Below, piece by piece: positions 16,101-24,024 of a stretch of 31,898 nt of DNA (within the stretch, counting starts at the first letter, position 1; each line of letters begins with the position of its first letter). The position numbers and the translations under genes are program-made. Source of the stretch: Bacteroidales bacterium UBA5266 (GTDB taxonomy: Bacteria; Bacteroidota; Bacteroidia; Bacteroidales; WCHB1-69); the NCBI GenBank assembly GCA_002411545.1, contig DHTG01000027.1, forward strand, positions 1 through 31,898, in the 5' to 3' direction. The notes below the pieces were generated by a model. It saw only the letters and a list, made by a program, of their open reading frames with translations, was not told the DNA's origin and did no database searches.

Positions 16101-18036
16101 AAATATTGTTGAATCGCACATTAATGTGTTGATACTTGCGCCCGATAAATTCTGCAGTGGCGATACGGTTTCCTTGTCGGCTTTCATATTCAATCCTCAA
16201 GCCGGCAGTCAAATAGCCTATACTTGGTCGCCCGACTCGACCATTGTTTCAGGCAAGCATTCATCCAACCCGTCCGTTACACCTAAAAAACCGTCTACTT
16301 ACTATCTCTCGACTGTCAACGAACATGGATGTAAAAGTTTCGACTCCGTATTTGTCGACGTGTATACCATCGATTATGAAATAGTTAAAAAGGATATTCG
16401 ATGCTACGGTTTTGCCGAAGGTTATATCCGTATTGATTTAGATTCAGCCTCCATGCCATGTACCTTTCGTTGGAAAGATAATGTAGGGGTAGACCAGGAA
16501 GCCCGTGATTTACCCGCCGGAAATTATCAGTTGTATGTGAGCGATACCAATGATTGTGAGTATACAATAGATATTGCGCTGCTCCAACCTACCCCCATCA
16601 ATGTGTATTTCTACGATACAAACACTCTGGTTTATTGTAACGATAGCTGTACCGGCTATGTTACGGCAGGAACAAGTGGAGGTGTTCCTCCTTATACATA
16701 TTGGTGGATAACAGGCGATACGACATCTTCTATACAAAATTTATGTGCAGGGGAGTATACCCTCATTGCAAAGGATGACAATGCGTGTGAAGATACAGCC
16801 AAAATAATCATACGCGATACCTCTGATTTAGATGTGTCTTATTTGATAACACATATATCCTGTTTTGGAGAATGTGATGGAAGCATTGCCTTATTACCGT
16901 CGAACGGACATTTGCCCTATACCTATGATTGGAAAAACGGTCATACCAAAGATACGGCACATAATTTATGTGCCGGAATTTATGATATATTGATCAAAGA
17001 TAATAAACGTTGTGCCAAACGTGTATTTCCCATAGTTACATCTCCTTTGCCTTTGGAGTTTAGTGATATTGATATCGTACGTCCTACTTGCTTCGGCTAT
17101 AACGATGGGAAGATTTTCGTTCAAGTGAGTGGCGGCACTCCTCCCTATCGTTACTACTGGAATAATGTAGCCGGCAACGATTCCTTAGTGAACCTTTCGG
17201 AAGGAAATTATCATTTAAAAGTAATGGATTCCAATGATTGTGTATTAGATACCCTCTTTGTCTTAAAACAATTCGATTCTTTGGATGTCTCTTATAGAGT
17301 GATAAAAACACCTTGTGAAGAAGTTTGTTACGGCGAAGCTTTCATAGAAGTTTCCGGAGGCAATCCTCCCTATTACTCTATTTGGGAAGACGGGGATACT
17401 ACCCATCATAAGACAAGATTATGCTATGGCTACCACGATGTTATGGTAATTGATAGCAACGGATGCCGGAAGTTTATTAAGATTATGGTAGAAGATTCTT
17501 CCTATTTTCCACAGAAAGTTGATGCTTGGGCTGATACGGTTGTGATTTATAGAAGTCAATCTATTACTTTATATGTTACCGACTTAGGCGATGATTTTAC
17601 CTATGAATGGTCACCGCCAGAAGAATTATCACATCCGAGAAGTGTCAAAACAATGGCCACCCCTACCAATACAACTACCTATACCGTAGTAGCTACCGAC
17701 CCTTACGGTTGCAAGGAATCGGATACGATAACAATCTTTGTACTGGATGTTATCTGTGATGATCCTTATGTATTTGTACCCAATGCATTTAGTCCGAATA
17801 ACGACAATAATAATGACATAGTCTACGTAAGAGGGAAATTATTAACCGATATACATTTGGTCATTTTCGATAGATGGGGCGAGAAGGTCTTCGAATCGAA
17901 CGATATCAAGCATGGATGGGATGGTACCTATAAAGGGAAACCATGCCAACCGGGAGTATATGTGTACTATTTAGAAGCCACCTGTTTGGGGCAAATCAAT
18001 TATTTTAAGAAGGGTAACATCACACTGATACGATAA
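13123..18036 (+). CDS. Giant SBBP/PKD/SprB-repeat surface protein, T9SS type B
   Basis: A 1637-residue exported protein. In order: signal peptide (1-19, before Gln20); an N-terminal domain beginning AFIENKNQWDSHIKFK (about 25-250, DUF7948-like); a beta-propeller-like region of SBBP repeats (about 270-700) with recurring YTTYLGG, STYFGGSGND, ASYLGGDSSD and STYLGKN units; a PKD domain (about 760-850, FWDFGDGSTSNQKNPSHLY); Ig-like modules; five SprB-type repeats (about 1089-1500) with CFG..DG, GGxPPYxYxW and AGxYxLxxxDxxxC patterns; and a gliding-motility-associated (type B) T9SS sorting domain from about 1545 (VFVPNAFSPNNDNNND, FDRWGEKVFES, PGVYVYYLEA). It is probably a cell-surface adhesin; ligand unknown. 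mutY starts 8 bp after its stop. Confidence 0.9.
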   Translation: MKRFLLNIISLLSLGFIYGQEFSGNTAFIENKNQWDSHIKFKTEFKGGAIFFEENLLTYVLQDRDAVEQILHRKYDNTDVTDVNDLLVSYHAFKIHYEKSQKPTAIKGESAYSDYINYYIGNDPSHWASKVPKYHKLIYENIYPGIHLCFYENRLSLKYEFIVEKGINPELIRMNYEGVDKLYIKQGNLYVICGKHEIIELKPYAYQKNKEGENIPIDCEWSVKGKSVHFKLGTYDNNLPLIIDPTLVFCSYSGSYVDNWGYSATYDSEGNLYGGSSVFGIDYPGFPTTTGAYQDTFGGGSEDIGILKFNSIGNTLVYTTYLGGNGSEVPHSLIVNDNDELYVLASTSSTNYPVTTNAFDTSFNGGKIFILTNAIQYLTGSDIAITKFSDDGTQLLGSTYFGGSGNDGLSTDIRLRKNYADEVRGEIMVDEFSNVYIVSSTNSTNLPTSSTAFQPTYGGGGQDGCIAKFNYDLSNLIWASYLGGDSSDAIYSMALDHNYNLVVCGGTNSRNLSTSYGSVQPSYGGGVTDGFIYKISTNGNQVLHSTYLGKNTYDQTYLIKVDRKDNVYVMGLTDAAGMAWIQNASWYISGGGQFVSKLSSNLSNVFWSTAFGSGRSGPDISPTALMVDLCNCIYISGWGSPKVNVNVGNTNCGTSGLPISADAFQTTTDNNDFYFISIDENASKLVFATYFGGHISSEHVDGGTSRFDKKGCIYQAICSSCGGNQDLPVTPGVVSQSNNSYNCNLGVVKIDFMSPSVVADFAIPNIICAPFTVIFDNRSQDISSASTVYFWDFGDGSTSNQKNPSHLYTQSGVYKVMLIVTDTGSCNYADTLVKELLVLSNTNDTLPIKHMCKGDFVQIGISPAGNPNVSYQWNPTNDLSNSNIANPIASNQYTQTYTLFITDGYCVDTFRQEVNVIPVYLDAGPEDTACLGDTIVLQAAMAGGTEFVWSSNRNFSDTLNHPLSYPIGKDVLTKSGMYYIKMSNPYCSLYDSVNIVESHINVLILAPDKFCSGDTVSLSAFIFNPQAGSQIAYTWSPDSTIVSGKHSSNPSVTPKKPSTYYLSTVNEHGCKSFDSVFVDVYTIDYEIVKKDIRCYGFAEGYIRIDLDSASMPCTFRWKDNVGVDQEARDLPAGNYQLYVSDTNDCEYTIDIALLQPTPINVYFYDTNTLVYCNDSCTGYVTAGTSGGVPPYTYWWITGDTTSSIQNLCAGEYTLIAKDDNACEDTAKIIIRDTSDLDVSYLITHISCFGECDGSIALLPSNGHLPYTYDWKNGHTKDTAHNLCAGIYDILIKDNKRCAKRVFPIVTSPLPLEFSDIDIVRPTCFGYNDGKIFVQVSGGTPPYRYYWNNVAGNDSLVNLSEGNYHLKVMDSNDCVLDTLFVLKQFDSLDVSYRVIKTPCEEVCYGEAFIEVSGGNPPYYSIWEDGDTTHHKTRLCYGYHDVMVIDSNGCRKFIKIMVEDSSYFPQKVDAWADTVVIYRSQSITLYVTDLGDDFTYEWSPPEELSHPRSVKTMATPTNTTTYTVVATDPYGCKESDTITIFVLDVICDDPYVFVPNAFSPNNDNNNDIVYVRGKLLTDIHLVIFDRWGEKVFESNDIKHGWDGTYKGKPCQPGVYVYYLEATCLGQINYFKKGNITLIR

Positions 18037-18044
18037 GCGGAAGG

Positions 18045-19109
18045 ATGGACAATGCATTTGTTTCCAAATTATTAACATGGTACGAAACCAATAAACGCGA
18101 ACTTCCCTGGCGAAATGAGCGCGACCCTTATAAGGTATGGATATCCGAAATTATTTTACAGCAAACCCGTGTGGCGCAGGGGTGGAATTATTATCTGCGA
18201 TTTATCGAACGTTTTCCTGACCTTCAGTCGGTGTATGAAGGTGGCGAACAAGAAGTGTTGAAGTATTGGCAAGGGTTGGGCTATTATACCCGTGCGCGAA
18301 ACATTTATGCCGGTGCGGTTTATATTGTCGAAGAATACAATGGGGTATTCCCGTCTACCTATCAGGAAATACTTAAAATCAAGGGAGTAGGGACATATAC
18401 GGCGGCAGCCATCGCTTCCTTTGCCTTTCGTCGGCCGCATGCTGTTATCGACGGCAATGTGTTGCGTATTTTCGCACGCATACACGGCATCTACGACCCT
18501 ATCGATAACTCATTAGGGAAGAACAAAATCAGTGAATTAGCTAATAGTTTGATCCCTAACGATATTCCCCATCTCTTCAATCAAGCATTGATGGATTTCG
18601 GAGCCATACATTGCAGTCCGCAGCTTCCTAAATGCAGCGATTGTTGTTTCTCGCTAAGCTGCTATGCCAATTTGCATTACGAACAAAGTGCCTTGCCGGT
18701 TAAAGGGCATAAAACCAAAACCCGAAATCGTTTTTTCTACTACTTATGTATTGAAAACAAAGACTATATATATCTTCAAAAGCGAAACTCCAGCGACATA
18801 TGGCAAGGGTTGTATGAATTTCCCTTATGGGAAACATCGGCTCCCTTATCAGATATATATTCCGACCTAACTCCTTATCTGCAAAACCTTTTGGACGACA
18901 TCCCCTTCGAAATCATTCATGCGTCACATGTTTACAAACATGTGTTATCGCATCAGATTATTACGGCTGTTTTCATACGATTGAAAATTCCTCACGCCGT
19001 AAAGCAGACAAATTTCCTTTACGTTCATCGGCATAATTTGGCAGATTATCCCGTGTCGCGTTTAATGGAAAAATTCCTGAACGAGTATTTAGAACTACAT
19101 TCGACCTAA
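18045..19109 (+). CDS. mutY: A/G-specific adenine glycosylase
   Basis: MutY excises adenine mispaired with 8-oxoguanine. The 354-residue protein has the N-terminal catalytic domain with Glu35 in SEIILQQTRV, the helix-hairpin-helix KIKGVGTYTAAAIASFAF (about 111-128) and catalytic Asp136 (VIDGNVLR). The 4Fe-4S ligands are Cys190, Cys197, Cys200 and Cys206 (C-x6-C-x2-C-x5-C). From about residue 225 there is a NUDIX-like 8-oxoguanine recognition domain with HVLSH at the position of the family's FSH loop. GGAAGG precedes the ATG, which lies 8 bp after the stop of the giant surface protein gene, so the two may be cotranscribed. clpB downstream is convergent. Confidence 0.93.
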   Translation: MDNAFVSKLLTWYETNKRELPWRNERDPYKVWISEIILQQTRVAQGWNYYLRFIERFPDLQSVYEGGEQEVLKYWQGLGYYTRARNIYAGAVYIVEEYNGVFPSTYQEILKIKGVGTYTAAAIASFAFRRPHAVIDGNVLRIFARIHGIYDPIDNSLGKNKISELANSLIPNDIPHLFNQALMDFGAIHCSPQLPKCSDCCFSLSCYANLHYEQSALPVKGHKTKTRNRFFYYLCIENKDYIYLQKRNSSDIWQGLYEFPLWETSAPLSDIYSDLTPYLQNLLDDIPFEIIHASHVYKHVLSHQIITAVFIRLKIPHAVKQTNFLYVHRHNLADYPVSRLMEKFLNEYLELHST

Positions 19110-19181
19110 AATACGGGGGTTTTTATCAATCAAAATGTATCGAAAATCATTCTTTTTTGCAAAAAAAAAGCAAAGTGTAAA

Positions 19182-19337
19182 ATGATTTGCAAAAGAAGCT
19201 TTCATTTGTTGCGCATGAAGTTTAAAACGTTGCGCAAGAAAAAAAATTTGTTCTGCAAGAAATGATCATTTGTTGCGCAAGAAATGAAACATTGTTGCGC
19301 AACATTTTGAACCTTGTTGCGCATGAAATTCAAACAA
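19182..19337 (+). repeat. Phased GTTGCGCA repeat array, 21-22 bp period
   Basis: Within the 360-bp gene-free gap between the convergent mutY and clpB genes, GTTGCGCA or a one-to-two-base variant starts at 19208, 19229, 19250 (GTTCTGCA), 19272, 19294 and 19316, giving spacings of 21, 21, 22, 22 and 22 bp. The unit continues as roughly AAGAAATGAAACATT and is A-rich. Degenerate half-units with TTTGCAAAAG are seen just before (about 19186). The core TTGCGCAA is self-complementary, and the copy at 19294-19303 (GTTGCGCAAC) is a perfect palindrome. The unit length is not a multiple of three and no reading frame runs through, so this is not a coding repeat. Function unknown. Confidence 0.75.
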
Positions 19338-19391
19338 GGGGAAAAAAGGCGAAAAATAGACAAATAAAGCTTAAAAGTAAGTCTTTATCTC

Positions 19392-19430
19392 TAAAAAAAT
19401 CATTGCGCTAACGTAAGCATTAGCGCAATG
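19392..19430 (-). terminator. Rho-independent terminator of clpB
   Basis: CATTGCGCTAA (19401-19411) and TTAGCGCAATG (19420-19430) form a perfect 11-bp stem with an 8-nt loop. On the minus strand the stem is followed by ATTTTTTTA, a good T-run; on the plus strand it is not. It lies 40 bp beyond the clpB stop codon. Confidence 0.85.
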
Positions 19431-19469
19431 AAAATTAGATGGATTAGTGGGTGTTTTGTTGTCCAATAA

Positions 19470-22097
19470 TTAGCAAGAGGGTTCTTCTATGTTTTCTTTC
19501 GGACTTTTATTGTAGAAAACGAAATTTTCGTCAATCACATCGATGGTGATTTGAGCGTCTTTGCTCAATTTGTCGGCGAGTATCATTTTCGACAGATTGT
19601 TGAGTATATGTTTCTGAATGATACGTTTCAGGGGACGTGCGCCGTATTGTGGGTCGTAGCCCATCTCTGCCAGCGCATTGTAGGCATATTCGGTGAGCTG
19701 AATACCAATGTTGTTTTCTTCTAAAAGAACTTTTAGTTGGTTGATTTGCAACTTGACAATCTCTTTAATTTCACTTTTACTTAAGGGCTTGAACATTACG
19801 ATTTCGTCAATACGGTTTAAGAACTCCGGACGTATGGTCTTTTTTAACAATTGCATAACGTCTAAGCGGGTTTGTTCATGTATGTTATTATCGGTGTAAT
19901 CGCTTACTTTGCTATAGTTATCTTGAATGATGTGTGAGCCGATGTTGGAGGTCATAATGATGATCGTATTTTTAAAATCAGCCACTCGGCCTTTATTGTC
20001 GGTTAATCGTCCGTCGTCAAGTACTTGCAATAAGATATTAAATACGTCGGGATGAGCTTTCTCAATTTCATCGAACAATACGACTGAATAGGGTTTTCGT
20101 CTAACCTTTTCGGTCAATTGTCCGCCTTCGTCGTAGCCTACGTAACCCGGAGGGGCACCCACGAGGCGTGATACGGAGTGAGATTCTTGGTATTCGGACA
20201 TATCAATTCTAACAATAGCGTGTTCGGTATTAAATAGATATTCAGCTAAAGCTTTAGCCAGCTCGGTTTTACCGACACCTGTTGTGCCTAAGAAAATGAA
20301 AGAGCCTATCGGACGTTTGCTGTCCTGGAGTCCGGAACGGCTACGGCGTATGGCATTGGCTATGGCTTCGATGGCTTCATCTTGTCCGACGACTCTTTTA
20401 TGCAGTTCATCTTCAAGTTGAAGAAGTTTCTCTTTTTCGCTTTGCATCATACGGCTTACGGGAATGCCTGTCCATCGGGCTACTATGCTTGCTATGTCAT
20501 CGGCACCTATGGCTTCGTCGATCATAGGATTTTCGCCTTGAATTTCGTGCAATTGCTTGCCGGCTTCTTCGATAGAGGCTTCTAACTCTTTTATTTTGCC
20601 ATATCTTATCTCAGCCACTTTCCCGTAATTGCCGTTGCGTTCTTCTTGTGTAGCCTGAAACTTATATTCTTCAATATCGTTTTTATATTGTTGAATTTTA
20701 TTTACCAATTCCTTTTCTTGCTCCCATCGTGCTTTCAAGGCATTGCGTTCCTGACTCAATGTTGAAATCTGATTGCTGAGGTCGTTGATTTTTTCCGTGT
20801 CATTTTCACGTTTAATAGCTTCGCGTTCAATCTCTAATTGACGTATTTTTCGTTCTATATCGTCTAAAGGTTGAGGTACGGAGTTGATTTCCAAACGCAA
20901 TTTCGAGGCAGCTTCGTCAATCAAATCAATGGCTTTATCGGGAAGCGACCGATCGCTTATGTATCGTTGTGAAAGATCGACCGATGCAATGATGGCTTCA
21001 TCTAATATCTTTACTTTGTGATGAGTTTCGTATCGTTCTTTCAGTCCTCTTAATATAGAGATAGAAGAACAGCGGTCGGGTTCATCGACATATACCACTT
21101 GAAATCTACGCTCTAACGCTTTGTCTTTCTCAATAAATTTCTGATATTCGTTGGTAGTAGTGGCACCAATGGCTCTGAGTTCACCTCTTGCTAAGGCAGG
21201 CTTCAGTATATTGGCCGCATCCATGGCGCCTTCTCCTCCACCGGCACCTACCAGCGTGTGAATCTCGTCGATAAACAATATAATGTCGCCGTCGCTTTCG
21301 GTAACCTCTTTGATAACGCTCTTGAGTCGTTCTTCAAATTCGCCTTTGTATTTGGCACCGGCTACCAATGCTCCCATATCGAGTGAAAATACTTGTTTAG
21401 ATTTCAAATTTTCAGGCACATCGAGCGAAACAATGCGGTGAGCTAATCCTTCGGCTATGGCTGTTTTCCCAACACCGGCCTCACCGATTAATATAGGATT
21501 GTTTTTCGTTCGACGAGAGAGTATTTGTAAAACCCTGCGTATCTCGTCTTCCCGCCCAATGACTGGGTCGAGTTTGCCTTTCTGTGCTAAGTCATTAAGA
21601 TTGCGAGCATAACGATTCAAGGCGTGATAGCTGTCTTCGGCATGGGGTGAGTTAACATGACTGCCTTTGCGCAATTCTAAGATAGCTTGTTTGAGTCCTT
21701 TTTCTGTTAGTCCGTTATCTTTAAGTAGTTGCGAAGTGTTGTCGTTTGATGTCAATATGCCTAACAAGAGATGCTCTATCGATACAAAATCGTCTTTAAA
21801 CTCTGTTAAACTGGCTACTGCCTTTTGTAGCGCTAGATTGGCGGCACTCGATAAATAAACACCGCTGCCCCCGCTCACTTTGGGCATGCCTTCAATCATT
21901 TTGTTGACTACTTGACTCACTATGGGTAGGTTGACGTTGTTCTTCTTTAATAAATAAGGAATAATGTCTTTGTCTTCTTCGAAAATTGCTTTCAGCAAAT
22001 GAGCATTCTCCATTTGCTGTTGCTGGTTGGCTAATACAATGCTTTGTGCTTTGCTGATTACCTCTTGACTTTTAACGGTAAATTTTTCAATATTCAT
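19470..22097 (-). CDS. clpB: ATP-dependent disaggregase ClpB
   Basis: ClpB is the hexameric Hsp100 ATPase that pulls proteins out of aggregates with the DnaK system. From the chosen start it is 875 residues. It has an N-terminal repeat domain (1-150), AAA1 with Walker A GEAGVGKT (205-212) and [12 protein letters not shown], the long coiled-coil middle domain (about 410-530), and AAA2 with GTTGVGKT, the pore loop GAPPGYVGY and [14 protein letters not shown], then the GARPLKR sensor 2 region. The frame extends 31 codons further upstream, but that leader (MRNSCHVDSK) is not ClpB-like. The ATG at 22097 is preceded by AAAGGAGA (22108-22115) and starts the typical [12 protein letters not shown]. 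Transcribed alone, with a strong terminator downstream. Confidence 0.95.
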   Translation of the reverse strand: MNIEKFTVKSQEVISKAQSIVLANQQQQMENAHLLKAIFEEDKDIIPYLLKKNNVNLPIVSQVVNKMIEGMPKVSGGSGVYLSSAANLALQKAVASLTEFKDDFVSIEHLLLGILTSNDNTSQLLKDNGLTEKGLKQAILELRKGSHVNSPHAEDSYHALNRYARNLNDLAQKGKLDPVIGREDEIRRVLQILSRRTKNNPILIGEAGVGKTAIAEGLAHRIVSLDVPENLKSKQVFSLDMGALVAGAKYKGEFEERLKSVIKEVTESDGDIILFIDEIHTLVGAGGGEGAMDAANILKPALARGELRAIGATTTNEYQKFIEKDKALERRFQVVYVDEPDRCSSISILRGLKERYETHHKVKILDEAIIASVDLSQRYISDRSLPDKAIDLIDEAASKLRLEINSVPQPLDDIERKIRQLEIEREAIKRENDTEKINDLSNQISTLSQERNALKARWEQEKELVNKIQQYKNDIEEYKFQATQEERNGNYGKVAEIRYGKIKELEASIEEAGKQLHEIQGENPMIDEAIGADDIASIVARWTGIPVSRMMQSEKEKLLQLEDELHKRVVGQDEAIEAIANAIRRSRSGLQDSKRPIGSFIFLGTTGVGKTELAKALAEYLFNTEHAIVRIDMSEYQESHSVSRLVGAPPGYVGYDEGGQLTEKVRRKPYSVVLFDEIEKAHPDVFNILLQVLDDGRLTDNKGRVADFKNTIIIMTSNIGSHIIQDNYSKVSDYTDNNIHEQTRLDVMQLLKKTIRPEFLNRIDEIVMFKPLSKSEIKEIVKLQINQLKVLLEENNIGIQLTEYAYNALAEMGYDPQYGARPLKRIIQKHILNNLSKMILADKLSKDAQITIDVIDENFVFYNKSPKENIEEPSC

Positions 22098-22165
22098 AAT
22101 TTTTGATTCTCCTTTCATTTTGATACATTTTGTAAAGGTCAAATCTTGTTCCAAGTTCGTTTTAC

Positions 22166-22199
22166 TGTCAACATGGCAGCTATTACGCAAATAAGCTGC
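22166..22199 (-). promoter_or_regulatory. Candidate stress operator and dyad upstream of clpB
   Basis: TGTCA-ACA-TGGCA (22166-22178) is an imperfect inverted repeat about 70 bp before the clpB ATG. It overlaps a second dyad, GCAGCT (22176-22181) with AGCTGC (22194-22199). No TAnnTTTG element and no CIRCE (TTAGCACTC-N9-GAGTGCTAA) were found between clpB and queG. A heat-shock-type control site is inferred from position and symmetry only. Confidence 0.35.
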
Positions 22200-22266
22200 A
22201 AGCCTGACGCATTTTTGGAGTTATTTTGCCCGAGCTGTAGATTTAGCGGGGAATTGTAAAAATAGA

Positions 22267-23199
22267 TTATTCTATACTTTCTTTGGCTCTACGAATGTTT
22301 TCCTTAAATTTTTGATATCCTATTCGAAGTACGGCCGAATCGGTAAATAAGGCTTGGAAAGTGTCGGGATTTATTTGTTCCCAATCCTCATTTGTAAAAT
22401 GAAGGAATGGCGGTTTAATGCTAAATTCTTCAACCTGAGTAGTATTTTTTTTTGCGTTATAGGGACAAACTTGTTGACAGATATCGCATCCGTAGATGTA
22501 ATGATTGGATTTTATGGAATTGTCCCATTCGATGTGCTTTCGTTCGATGCTGTGATAGGACAAACATTTATTGGCATTGAGTTGATAGGGAAGGTCTAAG
22601 GCATGGGTAGGACAGGCTTCAACGCAGCGATTGCAGTTAGCACAATGGTTTTTGTGGTAAGCTTTGTCGGCTGGTAAAGGAATATTGGTAAAAATTTCAC
22701 CGATAAAATATTTAGACCCTTTGGGAGTTACCAACAAGGTATTCTTACCGATCCAGCCTAATCCGGCTTCCACAGCGAAAGCTTTTTCGAAGAGGGGGGC
22801 GGAGTCGACAAAGCATCGATTTAGGGCTTCAGGGAAAAGTTCGTTTATATATGAAGAAAAGAGATGTAATTTGGTTTTGACAACCTTGTGATAATCTTTG
22901 CCCAATGCATATTCAGCCACTTGATAGGCAGATTGTTTATGAGGTATATAATCGGGGTTGTGATAGCTCAATAAGACAACAATAACGCTTTTGGTTTCGG
23001 GGTGTAATAAACAGGGCTTTTCACGTTTATCGCGGTTGCGAAGCATAAAATCCATGTCGGCATGATAGCGATTGTTCAACCAGTCCTCTAAGACACGGCT
23101 TTCTTTTTCAAATGTTTTGCATGAAGCTATGCCACAAGCATCAAAGCCTAAAGACAGTGCTTTTGCTTTAATAAGTTCTTGGGGTTGAGTGGCTGTCAT
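22267..23199 (-). CDS. queG: tRNA epoxyqueuosine(34) reductase
   Basis: QueG carries out the last step of queuosine synthesis, reducing epoxyqueuosine in the wobble position of tRNA with a cobalamin cofactor and two 4Fe-4S clusters. The 310-residue protein has the family block VDSAPLFEKAFAVEAGLGWIGKN with the catalytic Asp. A first cluster motif is CANCNRCVEACP (C-x2-C-x2-C-x3-CP) and a second CDICQQVCPYN, with the preceding Cys in KCLSYHSIERK. It is of normal length for the short form without the C-terminal HEAT repeats. It starts 1 bp after the stop of the DUF4292 lipoprotein gene and is the last gene of the rel operon. Confidence 0.93.
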   Translation of the reverse strand: MTATQPQELIKAKALSLGFDACGIASCKTFEKESRVLEDWLNNRYHADMDFMLRNRDKREKPCLLHPETKSVIVVLLSYHNPDYIPHKQSAYQVAEYALGKDYHKVVKTKLHLFSSYINELFPEALNRCFVDSAPLFEKAFAVEAGLGWIGKNTLLVTPKGSKYFIGEIFTNIPLPADKAYHKNHCANCNRCVEACPTHALDLPYQLNANKCLSYHSIERKHIEWDNSIKSNHYIYGCDICQQVCPYNAKKNTTQVEEFSIKPPFLHFTNEDWEQINPDTFQALFTDSAVLRIGYQKFKENIRRAKESIE

Positions 23200-23200
23200 G

Positions 23201-24019
23201 TTATTTTATTTCGATGAGGGTATATTTCAAAGGAATTTTAAAATAAGTGGGTCCCGGCACGTTGATTTTGGGTTCTTTGAGGGTGAGTATCAAACGTATA
23301 TTCTGTCGTTGTAAGGATATATCAATGATTTTCGGACTACGGTAGAGTGTAGTTACGTTAAAAAAGTCGCTGTATTGTGCGGTTAAGGTATCGGAGGTAA
23401 ATGTGTGTATGATATGATTTTCAATGATTCTGTCGTTTTCGTTTAACACAATGCGTTGGTTAATGCTAAAACGAGCATTATTTTGTCTGCGGTTGCTATC
23501 TATTAAATAGCTTGTGTCATTTTTTGTAATAACGTTAAAATCATTTTCAAAATCGGCAAAATCGGAGTTCATAAGCAAAGCTTGAAGCATATTATAGCTT
23601 AATGGCAAGCCAAACAAATGATAGGCAGCGGAATAATCTCCAATAAAATAAGTAGAATTCAAATGATTGATATACTTTATGCTATCAGGTGTTAACACCA
23701 AACGGGCAAATTCAATACCCAATTTACTGGCGTTGATATAGAGTATGCTGTCTTTTTTATTCACCATAAAGACAGCTAATTTTACGATTTCCTTTTGATT
23801 ATCTGTATTAATCACTCTTGCATCCATGCGTGTTGAAAACCATTGGTAGTCGGGTTGTTGTATTTTGTAGGCTGCTTTAACAGGTGTTTTAGCGGGGGTT
23901 TGTTCAACTTGTGGAGTCCTTGCTGCCTGCTTTGTTTTACATGAATTGATAAAAAACAGGGTGAACAAACATAGAATGAGGAATATGGGAGATGACTTAG
24001 AAAAGGGAAAAGTATGCAT
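23201..24019 (-). CDS. DUF4292 lipoprotein
   Basis: A 272-residue lipoprotein with a lipobox ending FINSC (Cys27) after a hydrophobic leader. The residues after the cysteine are KTKQAAR, basic and without an acidic run, so surface export is not indicated and a periplasm-facing location is more likely. A Pro/Thr/Lys-rich linker (about 28-50) precedes the folded part, whose WFSTRMDARVI, DSILYINASKLGIEFARLVLTPDSIKYINH and YFIGDYSAAYHLFGLPLSY stretches match DUF4292, a LolA/LolB-like beta fold found in Bacteroidota. It lies 5 bp after the rel stop and 1 bp before queG, hence in one operon. A role in lipoprotein or peptidoglycan-related envelope work is guessed from the fold only. Confidence 0.78.
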   Translation of the reverse strand: MHTFPFSKSSPIFLILCLFTLFFINSCKTKQAARTPQVEQTPAKTPVKAAYKIQQPDYQWFSTRMDARVINTDNQKEIVKLAVFMVNKKDSILYINASKLGIEFARLVLTPDSIKYINHLNSTYFIGDYSAAYHLFGLPLSYNMLQALLMNSDFADFENDFNVITKNDTSYLIDSNRRQNNARFSINQRIVLNENDRIIENHIIHTFTSDTLTAQYSDFFNVTTLYRSPKIIDISLQRQNIRLILTLKEPKINVPGPTYFKIPLKYTLIEIK

Positions 24020-24024
24020 GATTT

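Noticed and set aside
19182..19265. A 27-codon frame (MICKRSFHLLRMKFK...) over the start of the repeat array.
   Set aside because: It is short, has no convincing ribosome binding site, consists of repeat-derived LLR/LRKK residues and shifts frame with the 22-bp units.
19208..19337. The repeat array as a CRISPR.
   Set aside because: Period is only 21-22 bp, repeats degenerate, no unique spacers of normal length, and no cas genes in the window.
20136..20160. CCGGAGGGGCACCC in clpB resembles the palindromic insertion in hsdR (CCGGAGGGGTACCC).
   Set aside because: On the minus strand it encodes the conserved ClpB pore loop GAPPGYVGY, so the protein sequence explains it; no insertion is present.
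22098..22190. 31 extra N-terminal codons for ClpB.
   Set aside because: The leader is not ClpB-like, and the ATG at 22097 has a strong AAAGGAGA site and the typical MNIEKFT start.
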